From the NCBI GenBank assembly GCA_030789695.1, contig CM061130.1, positions 17,540,561 to 17,604,560 on the forward strand: 64,000 nucleotides of DNA, read 5' to 3'. A model generated the notes under the pieces. That model was not told the DNA's origin and did no database searches. It saw nothing but the letters and a program-made list of their open reading frames with translations. Position 1 is the stretch's first letter. Each line of letters starts with the position of its first letter. This stretch comes from Scilla litardierei. Its lineage: Eukaryota > Streptophyta > Magnoliopsida > Asparagales > Asparagaceae. The position numbers were made by a program, and so were the translations under genes. Positions 10,557 to 23,041 of the stretch are shown piece by piece.

Positions 10557-12026
10557 GTGAGGTGTATGAACGCAAAAAGAAGAAGAAGAGAAGAATTTGC
10601 CGACATGGTAGCAACCGTGACTCCTCCAACGTCGTTTCTTGAATATTCGATGTCGTCTATTGGGTCTACATCTAGCATTCAACCTACGGCCATTACGACC
10701 GAAAAATTTGAGTTGAAGCCATCACTTGTGGCTTGGATCCAACAAGACCAATTTTCTGGAGCTCCCATGGAGAAACCCATCGAGCACTTAGACTCTTTCT
10801 TGGAGAAGTGTGAGACATTTAAGATCAATGGCATATCAACAGAGGCTATTCGGTTAAGATTATTTTCGTTCTCTCTACGGGATAAAGCGAAGCAATGGCT
10901 AAGGGGAAAGGACCCCAACACATTCACTACTTGGGAGCGGCTTTTGAACGCATTCTTAAACAAGTTCTTTCCACCGGGGAAGACGATGAAGCTGAGGAGT
11001 GATATCTCCTCTTTCTCCCAAGCTAGCCATGAGTCGCTACATGAAGCGTGGGTGAGGTACAAAGAAATGCAAAGGAAGTGTCCTCACCACGACCTTCCCC
11101 GTTGGTAGATCATCAACCTATTCTATAATGGACTGAGGGACGATTTGAAGTCCTCTATGGATGCCGCAGCAGGTGGATCTTTCATGTCGAGAAACGAAGT
11201 GGATGCCGGAACTATCTTGGAGAACATGGCATCCAACAACTAGAGGTGGAGTGATGAGCGTGCGACACCAAAAGCCGGTGGCATGCACCAGAATGGAGAA
11301 GTGGATAAGCTATCAAGCAAATTTGATTTGATTTCCACTCAAATTTCAGCGTTTATGGTTGGAGCCGGTGTCTCTAGCCCACAGCAAGTATCGGCCGAGA
11401 AAACTGAAGTGATTGGAGACTTCGGTGTTGGAGAGATTTCGATGCCCGTGGATCAAGTAAGTTTCTTATTCTATAATCCTACGAGAAATGTGCCTTATCC
11501 GCCAAGAACAAGTTCTAACCCTGGATATTCTTCCACCATTCGAATTCATTCGAATTTTAGCTACAAGGCACCCTACCAACAATTTCAACAACCTCCTCAA
11601 CAACAACAATACCAACCTCCTCCGCCTCAACAAATGTATCAACAACTTCCTCCTCAACAACAACAACCTCCGCCCCAACAACAACAACAACAACAGTACA
11701 ATCAACAACAACGAGTGATCTCTCCGATTGAGAACCCTCTAGCTCAATACATTTCAAATCAGGAGAAGATCACTCAACAATTACAACTTGGGCAGAAATC
11801 CTTGGCCGACCAAGTAACCAAATTGGGGTTACAAGTAGCCAACCTCCAAAAGGTGCAAGGACAATTGACGGGTCAACCGGAGGTGAATCCTAGAGCACCG
11901 AGCCAAACCTTAGCCTTGACACCTAGTCAAACGAATATTTCCGCTATTGTTTTGAGGAGTGGAAAAGAGATTTCGGTATGGGAGGCCAAGAAAGATAAGG
12001 AAGCGCTCATGGTCACTGTCAACTGA
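10557..12026 (+). pseudogene. E2 gag, two in-frame stops
   Basis: Athila-type gag. The capsid core spans 10780-11105: PIEHLDSFLEKCETF, then RLRLFSFSLRDKAKQWL, LNAFLNKFFPPGKTMKL and SHESLHEAWVRYKEM. Stops occur at 11106-11108 (after LPRW) and about 11241-11243 (after ASNN); the frame is otherwise conserved to 12026. The C-terminal part contains a glutamine/proline tract from CAA repeats (11578-11715) and the VLRSGKEI motif that precedes the protease. I do not see a CCHC knuckle. Translation from an earlier start near 10500 is possible. Confidence 0.85.
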
Positions 12027-12140
12027 AGATAGAGATGAACGACAACGGAGCTTCAACATCGAGTCTCGTGACTCCGGAGGAAGATTTTGAGAAAAGGAAC
12101 AAGAATGAAGGTGAAGACTTAGAGTTTTCAAGCCTTCGGT

Positions 12141-12815
12141 CCCATTTCCGCAAAGGCTTGCCAAGGCCAAGATCGACGAAAAATATGGCAGGTTCTTTGA
12201 GATGGTGAAAGATCTAAGTCTTCAGATCCCCTTTCTTGAAGAAATTGAAACTATACCTTCGTACACAAATTTTCTCAAAGATCTAGTGAAGAAGGGAACA
12301 AGGAAAGAAAAGATGGTTCTCACGGTGGAGCATAGCGCCTTGATTCAACAAGCCGAACCGCCAAAGCTTAAGGACCTGGAAAGTTTTTCGATTCCATGCT
12401 CTATAGGGGAAGTCTCTATCAATAGAGCACTTGTTGATTTAGGAGCAAGTGTGAGTCTGATGCCCCTTTCACTCTACAAAAGAATCAACATGGGAGAACT
12501 GGAACCTACCAGGATGACTTGCAGCTAGCGGATCGGTCCGTCAAATATCCCGTGGGAGTCGTCGATGACCTACCAGTTAATGTCCATGGCATACGTGTGC
12601 CGATGGACGTTGTAGTGATGGATATGCCCAAGGATAATCACACTCCGATTATTCTCGGAAGACCTTTTATGGCGACCGTCGGTGTGCTTATCGACGTGAA
12701 GAAGGGAAAGTTGTCTTTGAACGTCGATGATCAAACGATGAAAATCGACTTAGTGCTATCCATGAAGCTACCACCCGAGGAATCTAATTGCAATCTTCTG
12801 GAGATTGAAGGATAG
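12141..12815 (+). pseudogene. E2 aspartic protease with one frameshift
   Basis: Retropepsin domain of Athila type. The first frame (to 12528) carries PFLEEIETIPSYTNFLKDL, SIPCSIGEVSINRALVDLG and the active-site region LVDLGASVSLMPLSLY (D-L-G-A in place of D-S/T-G-A). A single-base shift near 12520 moves to the frame of 12519-12815, with LADRSVKYPVGVVDDLPV and the C-terminal ILGRPFMATVGVLIDV. After this domain the RT expected in an autonomous element is absent. Confidence 0.85.
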
Positions 12816-13370
12816 AAATTCTATGAAGCTGGAGCATTAGAAATTCTTTCTAGAGACCCTCTTGAAGACTTAGATAGTATAGAGGAGCACTCTAGGCTAG
12901 ACGAAGAGGAAATTTCTGAGCCAAAATGTGTCTCCCAATCAACTCCCCCTGATTTGAAATGAATGCTCAGATGAAGAGCAAGGGCAAGGAGCCTTTGGTG
13001 CTCACCGCCGACAAAGTGCGAATCTTGAAGAGAGTGGCGTGTGTCTCCAACAATAAGGAGAACCCCCGGATATTACCAATGGGGGAGTGACTGAGACCGT
13101 CCACTTATCGCTACCGTCAACAACCGGAACTTTTGTCCCAACTGCTTAAAAGACGCCAAACATCGAGCGTCACCCATTCAAGCCACCTTGAACATCGTAT
13201 TGGGAGTCGAGCGAACGACTATAAAAAAGAGCGCTTCATAGGAGGCAACCCATGTCCTAAACATATACTGGCTTTTCATAGGATAAATCTATTAATTTTA
13301 GTGTATATATGCTGCTGTGGGGATCATTTGTTGGGAAAATTAGAGAATTTGAATTTTTTGTGTGCAGGAA
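12816..13370 (+). other. E2 post-protease remnant; no RT or integrase
   Basis: A short acidic coding remnant (SRDPLEDLDSIEEHS, EEEISEPKCVSQS) ends at about 12960. The next 400 bp contain none of the RT, RNase H or integrase motifs. GCGCTTCATAGGAGGCAACC at about 13229 resembles the sequence usually found after the pol gene in Athila-type elements. The pol core was therefore removed from this lineage or from this copy. Confidence 0.6.
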
Positions 13371-13374
13371 TTGC

Positions 13375-13660
13375 CTCTCCCGATCGGGTCATACACCACC
13401 CGACTGGGTGAATTGTTTCAGTATGTGGCTATACTTCAGTCGAAGAACCAAATGAACGAGTGATGCAGTCGGCCATTGGGGGACTGATCGGGTGAATTAA
13501 AACAGAGATTTCGGAAGTTTTTCAGAGAGCGGTCAACCCGATCGGGTGACCTGTAGCTGCTAATCCAAGATAATTTTTGAAAATTGATCCAACCGATCAG
13601 GTGTATTTCCACCCGATCGGGTCACCAAAACCCTATATAACCCCACCCCCCACCCGACTG
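13375..13660 (+). promoter_or_regulatory. E2 internal palindrome array with TATA box
   Basis: The same motif family as in the LTR recurs inside the element: CCCGATCGGGTC at about 13380, ACCCGACTGGGTG at about 13397, perfect ACCCGATCGGGT at 13536-13547 and 13611-13622, plus half-sites. A TATA-like CTATATAA follows at about 13634. A C/T-rich leader with CCCTAGCCCTAACC then leads to the ATHILA ORF at 14081. The layout copies the LTR promoter and looks like a second, internal promoter. Confidence 0.55.
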
Positions 13661-14080
13661 CATTTTCACCCGACTTCAAACCCTATTTCCACTCTATCGT
13701 TTGGATTTCTTTCCACATGATCTTCTCCATCACTCCTTACTGTTACTAATCATCCTCCTCCACTTCCTCCACTAATTCCCCACCATCAAAGCCCCTCCAT
13801 TAACCACATTCAAGCTGCAAATCCCATCAAACCCTAGCCCTAACCAACTTCCCCCCATTTTCAAAAACATTATGTTCTTCGGATTGGTGTGTGACGGCTC
13901 TCCGGATCCCTTCCTCGCGCATTGTGGGAGCTTTTGGAGCTAGAAGCCGCATCGATTGCTGGGTAAACTCGTTCCGTATCTTAGTTTTTATATTGCCCAG
14001 AAATTTCATTTTGTTGCTTTGTCATTTGTTGTGTGCACTCATCTATCATCTTGTATATCATATCCGATCGCCACAATATC

Positions 14081-14744
14081 ATGGCTAAGGACAAAGATAA
14101 AGGAAAGCGACCTATGGTGGATGAGGAGCCGTCTCACAAGAGACAACAATCCACACGTCCTACACGTGGATGTGCTCCTCAAACACCGCCTACCCAACCA
14201 CCACCCCCACCTATCGTACCAGCGAGAGACCCACTACTTGGACCACATGGTATTCGCTATTTGAGCCAAGTCCACAAAGATTTTTTCTCTCGTCTCGACC
14301 AACGTCCTTACCTCGCTACCAAGTTCACGCAGGACCAAACCTTATTCGATCTCGGAGTTTTCTTCGAAGTCGAATCCTTGTTCGCGAACTTGGGATGGCT
14401 TAGCTTCCTCCACGCCCATGCTCATTCCTACCCCATGCTCACACTAGAATTCCTTTCCATGATCAAAATCGAGCCGGGGTCGAACATTATTTTTCGCCTT
14501 TGGAACCGAAATTTTCGTACTCCCTTTACCACTATCAATGATATCTTTGGGTTTCCTACTCTTGAAGGCAGCTCCCTGGCCAACGAATTTCATGCCGACT
14601 TTAACGTCGAATTCTTTTGGAAATGTCTCACCTTGCACGATCAATATCCTAGGGCCAAGGCCAAGGCCAAGGCCTCTTTGATTATTCACCCATTCTTCCG
14701 CCTCACCCATCGCATTATTTCCATCACTTTCTTTCCACAGGATG
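14081..14744 (+). pseudogene. E2 ATHILA ORF, 5' part
   Basis: N-terminal part of the plant ATHILA ORF (the 'retrotransposon ORF-1' family). I choose the ATG at 14081 (MAKDKDKGKRP), which starts with a Lys/Arg-rich segment followed by a proline-rich stretch. Family-like blocks are GPHGIRYLSQVHKDFFSRL, then VFFEVESLFANLGWLSFL, SMIKIEPGSNIIFRLWNR and IFGFPTLEGSSLANEF. Function is unknown; in some Athila elements this position is described as env-like, but no signal peptide or membrane segment is visible here. The frame is cut by the solo LTR at 14745 and resumes at 16992. Confidence 0.8.
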
Positions 14745-16986
14745 TGTAACGGCCGGTATTTTTAGCCGTGCTTTAGTTCGTGTGTACCTGTATTTTTGAC
14801 TCTGTATTTCCGTATTTACCGTATCGTCTTTAATTAATCATCACGTTTAGTTAAAAACTTTAATTTAATTATCTTGTTAATTATTATTTTTATTTTTACT
14901 AATTACTTTTGTTAATTTAATAATTACTTAATTAACTAATTAAATATTCTTCACTCAACATTCACGTTTATCAAATGAGGAGAAGAAGAGAAGCACATTC
15001 GTAGTCAGATACATTCTCTCCTCTTAAGTCAACAAAATCATTAAATCTGTCCTAATCCTAATCCTACACACATTGAAGCTGTTCCCTGCTCTTCTTTGAA
15101 TGAGGAGGGGAAATGTAACACGTTGTTAGCCTAGCCAGATGCATCCTCTCTCGTAAGTCAAACAACAAATTAAACCATCCTAATCAACAACCTAACAAAC
15201 ATTAAAACGGTTCCATACCAACTCCTCCTTAAGGCAATATTGCATCTGCAAATCCTCGTCCCTGCAAACGAAATCCTCCAACAAACATTTTCCGAATCCT
15301 AATAGCCATCATCCTCCACAATCGTTCTCAAATCCATCTTCTTCCCCAACCCAAATTCTCATCACAAATCAACCACAAAAAAAACCAAATCTGAAAGCCA
15401 TTTCAGATTCAAATCAGAGGGGAAGCAAACAACATCAAATCTGAAAATAAACTCTTTCAAACCCTCAAACTTTAGATCTGAGATTGAAATCAAAGAAACC
15501 CAAACCCATCTTCCCTTCATCTTCTTCCTCCCCTCTCCTCTAGGCCGGCCCCCTCCCCCTCACCCTGTGCGCGCCGCCTGAGGGGAGCCCGCCGCCGCCG
15601 GCCACCAGTGCGCGCCGCCCGCCGGAGCGCCGTCCGCCGCCTGGGAACCCGCCTGCCGCCGGCGCATCTCCTGCCTTCTCCTCCCTCGCGCACGGTAAGA
15701 TCCTCCTTCCCCTTTGTGATTTGTTGCTGCCATGGAAAAACAACAACAAAACAAAATGAAATAAAGAGAAGAACGAATGACAGAGGAAGAGGGAGGCTTA
15801 GAAAATGGGGAGAGTGCCATGTGGGGTTAGGGTAATAAATAAAAAAAAGATAAACAAATGAGAAACAGAGAGAGTTAGTATTATGTGTATCATGCAGTTG
15901 GCTATCAGTTACCGTTGGCTATCAGTTGTTACGTGCCGTTGGCTCTTGTTGTCATATGCCATTGGCTCTCGTAGTTACATGTCGTTGGCTCTCGTTGTCA
16001 CATGCCGTTGGCTCTCGTAGTTACATGCCGTTGGCTCTCGTTGTCACATGCCGTTGGCTCTCGTAGTTACATGCCGTTGGCTCTCGCTGGCTATTCTCGT
16101 CGGTCACTTGTGACTAGTCTGGACTCGTGTTCCAGTATATGACGGTTAGCATCCTGGCTCGTGGTTCAGGAAATACACGTGGGTGGGGTTGGTTTCCGGG
16201 CACTAGCCGGTAGTAAACGAGTCTCCTTCGGGGGCACTTGAAGGTGTATTTATTTACTATTCGTCTAACGGCGGGAGTCTTAGTCACGGACTTGCACACA
16301 CATTTAAACAAATGAAAACGTAAGTTAATTACAGACTGATGTTACATTACTCAACTGCCATGTTAATCTTTATAACAAAACGTCCATGCCAATGTAACTT
16401 GTTGCTTTAACTACCATGCTAGTGTAATTTTTCATAATTGTTTTAACTACTTCAGTTCATTGAAATACATGCTAGTGTAAATTCCTTTAACTGATGTAAA
16501 ACTGCGATATATAACTTGTTATATATCTTGCATTGGGTCATCTGACATCTACTTGCAGACCCTTGCTGACATACATTTATGTTGTTTGAATGTATGTCAG
16601 ATTACAAGACAGGTAACCAGGAGGACGAGCTGTTGGATCAGAGTGATCCATTTGACCAGGATTTTGCTGATCCTGAAGTCCACCCTACCGTGGACTAGTT
16701 GCTGAATTATCACCGTTGCAGCTATTTACTTTTCACCGCTGTTGTTTGTAGGGTGTGTACCCACTTTATCTGTATCGCTATCGTTGTAGGCCATGCTTGG
16801 TGCCCTTTTATTATTGTGTACTTTATCTGGATGTTGGTTTTAATATTTCTGTTGTTCTGAGTTGCATGCAAGTTCCTGCGAAAGGTGTTTTCACAGACGC
16901 TTATTGGGTTCGAGCTTCACCGCTCCAACCTAAGCGGACCCGCTCACGTCCTCGCTCTCAAGTATAATGGGAAGCGGGGCGTGACA
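14745..16986 (+). mobile_element. Solo LTR (2,242 bp) in the ATHILA ORF
   Basis: Starts TGTAACGGCC and ends GGGGCGTGACA. A perfect target duplication GGATG flanks it (14740-14744 and 16987-16991). The TGTAACG...GTGACA ends match those of E4 and of the solo LTR at 58241, so it belongs to the same broad gypsy group. It has no internal coding region, which means one LTR remains after recombination. Contents: an AT-rich first 500 bp, a GC-rich patch at 15540-15690 and a 23-bp tandem repeat at 15890-16090. Confidence 0.88.
15890..16092 (+). repeat. 23-bp tandem repeat
   Basis: About nine units of CCGTTGGCTCTCGTNGTNACATG. Two alternating versions are visible, TAGTTACATG and TTGTCACATG. The repeat lies in the presumed transcribed part of the solo LTR. 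Confidence 0.85.
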
Positions 16987-16991
16987 GGATG

Positions 16992-18301
16992 AGTCTGGCA
17001 CTGTAACCATCACGAACCTTTTCATTTTATGGGCGATGACTTTTTCCTTTATTCTCAGTGTTGACGGGATTTCTTTTAAGGCACCGCACGTTCGCATCAA
17101 TGCCGCCTCGTGGCTAATTCAAAAACTAATTGAAATTATCCGCGCGAATAAGGGCAAATATTGTTGTGGTGGCCTCATCACACTCATTGCCCACCATCCA
17201 CCTCTCAACATCGAGATCCCACCCGATTTGGTCTGCACCACAGGATCTACCCATATTGACATTGATGTCATGTGGCTCGCTCACATGATCAAACCGCTCG
17301 ACGGCGGTCGATTCGCTTTTCACTATGGCCATCCCCCTGCACCTTATACCATTCTACCAAACCCTGATCGCGTCACTATTGAGCTTCTGGCAGATTGGTC
17401 ATTCCCACCTGACCCTGATTTTGTGGGGGGACTGCACCTTCAGTTCGATCTTCCTGACGCTCCACGATCACCTTCTCATGCCGCCTACTTTGGTGAGTAG
17501 GAAAATCCTGAGTTCCGAGGAGACCCTGTGGCTGAGCCCAGTACCACCACCTCGGCTACTACTGCTATCTTCCGAGGCTCTGACTACGGCCCTGCGTGGC
17601 CTAGCCTCTCGTGTCGGTATGACCACTACCGCCAGCACCCATTCTGCTGCTGTCGGCACACACTCTGTTGTGCACAGTGCCATTTCTGCTCGCCTTGCTC
17701 TCGAGGCCGAGATTACTGATTTGCACGCTGGCACATCCTCCTCTGCCCCCTCGGATCCATCTACCTCTTTTCTATCACATCCCTGTTTCCTCGCTCTCGA
17801 GCGAAACGTAGCAACCATTCTCTGTCTTCTAACCCATATCTACGGCACTCCACCACCATCACCACCCCCATCACCTCCTCTGTCGCCTCCTAGATGATTG
17901 TCCCCTCCACCTATTCCTCCAGTGTCTGATACCACCACGGTTTTCCTTCCCACCACTTCTTTACCCCCACCACTACTTCCTTACCTACCACTACCATTGA
18001 CCCAGCACTTCCAACTCCTACTGATGATCTTCCACCACCTTTCACCTCTATCACCACTACCTACTCGTGTCGCAAGAAACAAGTCATTGTGCGAGCAAAA
18101 TCATTACCCCTGCCCTCTTCATCAGTTGTCATATCCCTACCACCCTCCGTTACCACCGACACCCCACCCATCATTCACATCCCCACCGAGCCCACCCGTG
18201 CATGACCTCGATCTCTTTATCCAGTTCTTCACACACCCGTGACCTCTCCCACACATTCTCCCGACCACACCCCTCTACTCTCTTCCGAGGAGGATGAGGA
18301 G
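16992..18301 (+). pseudogene. E2 ATHILA ORF, 3' part
   Basis: Continuation of the ATHILA ORF after the solo LTR: FSFILSVDGISFKAPHVRIN, NKGKYCCGGLITLIAHH, then THIDIDVMWLAHMIKPLDG and FAFHYGHPPAPYTILPNPD. A TAG at about 17498-17500 ends the continuous frame. The rest (17500-18300) is Ser/Thr/Pro-rich low-complexity coding-like sequence, ending in an acidic SSEEDEEPS run at about 18280. The tail is cut by the solo LTR at 18307. Confidence 0.75.
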
Positions 18302-18306
18302 CCTTC

Positions 18307-19886
18307 TGATGTGTCATTATATTCCACATTTTATCTATACGATTACACGTCATAATGATTGCTCAATTACATATTTCATACGCTTTTACGCTCATAATTG
18401 GAACTATTGTACTTTAAGAGCGTTTGATTGCATTTCAGGGAATATCGAGCAATTTGGAGTATATTGGAGAAGAACGCGTGTGCTTCGACACCGGGACTCC
18501 TGAGGCGCCGCGTTCGATGACTTAAAGCTACCGGGGATCATGGAGAGGCTTCCCACCCGATCGGGTCATCTCCTCGGGTCAGTTTGGGAAAGAACTCACC
18601 CGACCAGTTGACACTTCAACCGATCGGGTGGCCTTTTCTTTCACTTTCATGCACTGCTGCTGCATTCATTGAAGATCTGCTATTATTCCAGTGGGAGTTT
18701 GGGTGGTCTCTTATTTTTCTACGTCGGTATCGTCGTCATCTTTCTAACGATAGGTCTCATGCCCAAATTCGATTTTTCTACATTTTTCTGGAATTTTCTG
18801 AGCGCAGCTGTGTGCTGAAATTTTGGGCTGTCTGGAATCTGATTTCCACCCGATCGGGTGGGCTATCCATCCAACCGGGTGAGCCCATTTTCAGCAGTTC
18901 AGTGTCTCTGTTTGTTTCCACCCGATCGGGTGAACTTCCACTCGATTGGGTGGCACTTTTTCAGCAGTTTTAGTGGGTATTTGTACCCGAAATGTTAGGA
19001 TTTTGGGGGGATTTGGCAGCCGTCATTTTTAGAGAGGACTTTTTGGGGGGACTTTTTGTATACTTTTTGGGGAGTTTTTAGGAACTTCTGGGAGACTTTA
19101 TTTTGGAGTTAGGCCATAGGCCCCTCCCATGTATCAAGCTAAGTATTCCTATTCTTTTGAATTATATTTTAGTTCTCTTATTATTTTTCTATGATTTTAG
19201 CAATGATCTTTATTGTCTTCATAATATTTGCTATGCTTGAGTAGTCTTTTCTAGGGCTAAGGGATTAGCCCTAGGATTTTAGGATCTAAATGCAAGGTTA
19301 GATTTTTATGATGCGTTGGGTCTAAAAGGGGTTCTACTTTGGTTGATCCAGCCAAATCCCTGGGATAACTCGTACTGAGATCGTGTCCATGGTCGGTGGA
19401 ATCGATTAGCTTAAGGAGTATCCTACGAATTTAATTAGGGAGTTAGTAGATTCAACCAAGGCTCGTGACCATGCCCGGCTCGTGCCTTGAGGGGATCCAC
19501 TGACGAACTATATCACTACATTGACAACTACCACCATTGTGTCAATAAGAGACCATCCCCATAAACCCAATGCAACGTAAGAGTCCTAGCCTAGCGTCGA
19601 CATCCGACGGTCCTAGTGGTGAGTCCTAAAGCCCTAATCTTTTGTATTTTATTTTTTTCTTTCTTTGTGTGAAATCTCTTGTTTGCAACGTTGGGTGACA
19701 CAACTTCGCATCCATCACCATTACGACCCTCCATACTCCACATCCACCAATAAACCTGCAATTCTAACTCAACCTAGGAGCAGATAGGTAGTATAGCACC
19801 GCTTCCCCGTGTTCGATACCTGCATGCCACGATACCGTGCGCTTGCGGTAAACGACATCGTTTCAGACTTGATTCCGGGCCGATCA
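18307..19886 (+). mobile_element. Solo LTR of a related Athila-type family (1,580 bp)
   Basis: Starts TGATGTGTCA and ends GGGCCGATCA, with perfect target duplication CCTTC at 18302-18306 and 19887-19891. It is almost the same length as the E2 LTR and has the same plan, with palindrome array then R/U5, but is too diverged to be an E2 copy. Perfect ACCCGATCGGGT copies are at 18555-18566, 18848-18859 and 18920-18931. Its 3' end shares CGCTTCCCCGTG and ACCGTGCGCTTGCGGT with the E2 LTR. I do not see a clear TATA box. Confidence 0.8.
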
Positions 19887-19891
19887 CCTTC

Positions 19892-21557
19892 TACTCTTAC
19901 ATCTTGATTTCCCTTTTTTTATTTTCCCCTAGCCATTTTTTCTGATTCATCATGATCATATCTTTTTCAGGCATTGTTGAGATCAGCTTGGGGGAGATCT
20001 ATATTTTGTGTTTGTGGTCCTGTCATGTGTGTTTGCCGTGTGATTATCTTTTATGTGCTTGTATGCTTGTGTGTGTCTTTTGTCTAGTCTGTGTCAGTCT
20101 TTATTTTCTTTATTTTTCTACGTCTCGTTTTCCGTGTTTTTCATGTTTTTATGTTTCTTTGTCCATGCGTACTTTCCTCCCATCGTTTGTTGCCCTCCCG
20201 TACTTCATCATATTGCATTGAGGGCAATGCAATATTCATCTTGGGGGAGTCGCACAATTGCGTCAGTCGTGTCTTTTTCGCCGTTTTTGAGTCGTTTTCG
20301 TCGTGTTTTTCTTTTTTTTCCATCCTTTTATTCTCCCTCTCCTAGAGATGACCCCGCATGATGAAACTGCCACTAAACCACACACACACTTAGCTAAGCA
20401 ACGATAATTATTTCCACTAACCCTAGGAAGCCGAGTTCTGTTGCATTTTATGCTCCGTGGGTTCACTTTGCCTTTTGTGTTGAGTTGTGTGTTGTGACTA
20501 GCTAGTTGGTGTGCTTCTAGGTCGTGATTTTGTTTTATATGCATGTCCATGGATAACCCCTAGACTATCATGCTTCAATTTCGAATATGCGGTATATTAC
20601 TTCTACTTTTTACTTCATTATGCATGAATCATACTATATATGTACGCTTCAAATCGCATGTGTCGGGACTCTACCAATAGGACTAGAATAACACATGTTG
20701 CTTACGCTCTGATCCGCGAAAAACGCCTTTTGCCAAGTGTTTAGAATTCGAATTCTTTTTTTTTGCTTGGTGCAAATCCCCTAGTCGTGTACTTCACTTC
20801 AACTTTGGAGAGTACACAATTTTACCACTTACTAGCGCATCATTCTCCCGCTTTTGGAGAATACGCATTTTCCTACTTCTACCAAAAATCCAAAAAATCA
20901 AAAAAAAAATGGAAAATCCAAAACAAAAAAAAGAGAAAAGAAAGAATATGTATAGCCAAAATCCAAAACCAAAAATATTCCGTTGTAAATATCACTCCTA
21001 CCGCCGTGAATAAAGGGAAGGCAAGAATTTGTACCGAGTACTCTCCTCCAAACCTACTCAACCCCTTTCGTTTTCCAACACACTTGGCATAGGAGCTTTA
21101 TATCAATCATCTCGGCAATCGTGCGGCGAATTTCTAGTTTCTAGCAGTAGAGTCCCGAACATATGACATGTTTCTATTCTTACTCTTTTCTCATTCATGA
21201 TTGAACTATTATTCACCGCAAAATCGAATTGATTAGATATTTGGGTCATTCCATGGACATGTGTATATGGAGCTTCATCGCATGATTTAGATAGTTACAC
21301 TGTTGGCTAGCTCATAACCGCACTCACTCGCGCTTCACCGCGTAAACCCACGACACTAGTAGGAACTCGTATTCCTAGGCTTAGTGTTATGCTTCTCGTG
21401 TACTTGCTTAGTGTGTTGTGTTTGTTTCTGTTGGCTCTGACGGGTAATCTAGGATTTCTTTTCCTTTTTCTGTTTCTCTCTTTCTATTTTCTCCCGCCGG
21501 GCTTCTATTCTCAGTCTTCTTCCTCGAGGAAGAGGAAGAGTTCAGTTTGGGGGATTT
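19892..21557 (+). other. E2 3' non-coding region and polypurine tract
   Basis: T-rich sequence without a convincing ORF. TTGGGGGAG-like purine tracts occur at about 19989 and 20242, the second after GAGGGCAATGCAATATTCAT, a sequence style common before the polypurine tract in Athila elements. The functional tract is TTTGGGGGA at about 21546-21554, directly before the 3' LTR. A-rich stretches lie at 20880-20960. Confidence 0.6.
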
Positions 21558-23041
21558 TAACGTGCGTTTATATTTTATATATTCACACACGTCTTCTCTG
21601 TTGTTTTCCATCGCTTTTCGTTATTTCGTATCCATTTCTTTGTGTTGTTAGTTTCTTTTTACTTTCATTGAGTTTATGTGCATTTGCAGGACATTGCTAG
21701 CACAGGGGACATATATGGCCAACATCATGAGTCCCCGGATCAACGAAAATTATCGCTCGAGATTCCGAGAGCCATTCGTCAAAGATGACTATATATCAGC
21801 CTCACCGATTGGGTGGAATAGCCACCCGATCGGGTCATGCAGTCTATGTCAGTGCTGAAGAAGAGATTGTACCATCCGATTGGTTCAGTGATTGGGTGGA
21901 TGTATGACAGAGTGCAGTTTTGAAGGCCAAAGCTCACCCAGTCGGTTGACTTGTCAACCGATCGGGTCACGTATTGTGACCAAGTCGGGTTGGCACTTTC
22001 ACCCGATCGGGTCAGCTGCTGCAGCTTTCCAAGCTCAAGAAATCCAAGACTCACCCGATCGGTTCAGTGATCAGGTGAGATTTATCAGAGCTGAAGACAT
22101 ATTTCTCGGTTGTTTCACCCGATCGGGTAAAGTCTCACCCGATCGGATGAGTGTCTGTTTTTGTCTTTTTGTGGGAATATTCTCTGGCATCTTGCCCACT
22201 TGTATAAATAGTACTAGGTTTTCCAAGAAACGGGATCCCCACTTTTTGAGCTGTTTTAAGGAATTTTTCAGCTGCATAAATTAAACACTTAATGTAAGTT
22301 CTTTGATCGTTTTCATATTTAGATATTGTGTTTATGCGTCTATTTGCCACGGTGAACACTTGCTTGATTTCAATTCTTCTGGCTATATCTTCTGTTATTG
22401 CATTTGCTACCATGTTTAGTGAGTAGTTCTTCAATCTAGGACATTGGTGGAAGCCCCTTTGTGGGTTCTTCCTAGAATGGCCATAGGTCTAGGGATCCGA
22501 TTGGATTTACGGATTTTGATGGTTATGCGGGGGCGTTTCATTGTCATTGGCGGGAAAAAGACCGCCTTTGACCGTTGGGCCAAGAGGAAATAAAACGGGA
22601 GTTTGATTCTCTAGCCATAGCTCACCCCCTAGTGTTGACATTGAGTCCTTGCGTGTGGGAACGGCTTGGACAAAATATTGGGAGCGATCATTGCGATCTT
22701 AGTGCTCCCGGAGTCGGATGGTGTTGGATATGGGAATGCCCACCGTCCGAAGTTGGGTAGACCTAGTGTATCATCCTGGGCATCGACCGGAATATCGGGC
22801 CCATGGGACGCTAGGTACCACTTTTAGAGGCAACATCTCACCGCCAAACCCTAGCATTCAGTCATATCCCTACCCTTCGGTCGTAATAATGCGGATCCAT
22901 GATTAGGGCGGAAGCCAAAGTCCTAGGTTACCTTTTTACCTTTTATATCTGTTCTATTAGTTTACAATCGTGACAACCAATCGAGAATAGGCTGGCTCAT
23001 CCACCGGGTGATCCGCTTCCTGAATGTCTGCAAGTACAACA
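21558..23041 (+). repeat. E2 3' LTR, first part
   Basis: Aligns with 8740-10200 of the 5' LTR. Its first two bases are TA rather than TG, a single transition. Perfect ACCCGATCGGGT copies are at 21824-21835, 22001-22012 and 22117-22128. It is cut by the copia element E3 after CAACA (23037-23041). Confidence 0.92.

Noticed and set aside
11466..11757. Open frames rich in Leu/Val on the minus strand opposite the E2 gag glutamine tract
   Set aside because: They are shadows of the CAA repeat read in other frames.
14081..18301. A retroviral envelope gene in E2
   Set aside because: The ORF matches the ATHILA ORF style, but no signal peptide, furin-like site or membrane segment was seen; env-like is not supported here.
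18307..19886. Native E2 3' region
   Set aside because: TG...CA ends, a perfect CCTTC duplication and LTR-like internal order show it is a separate solo LTR.
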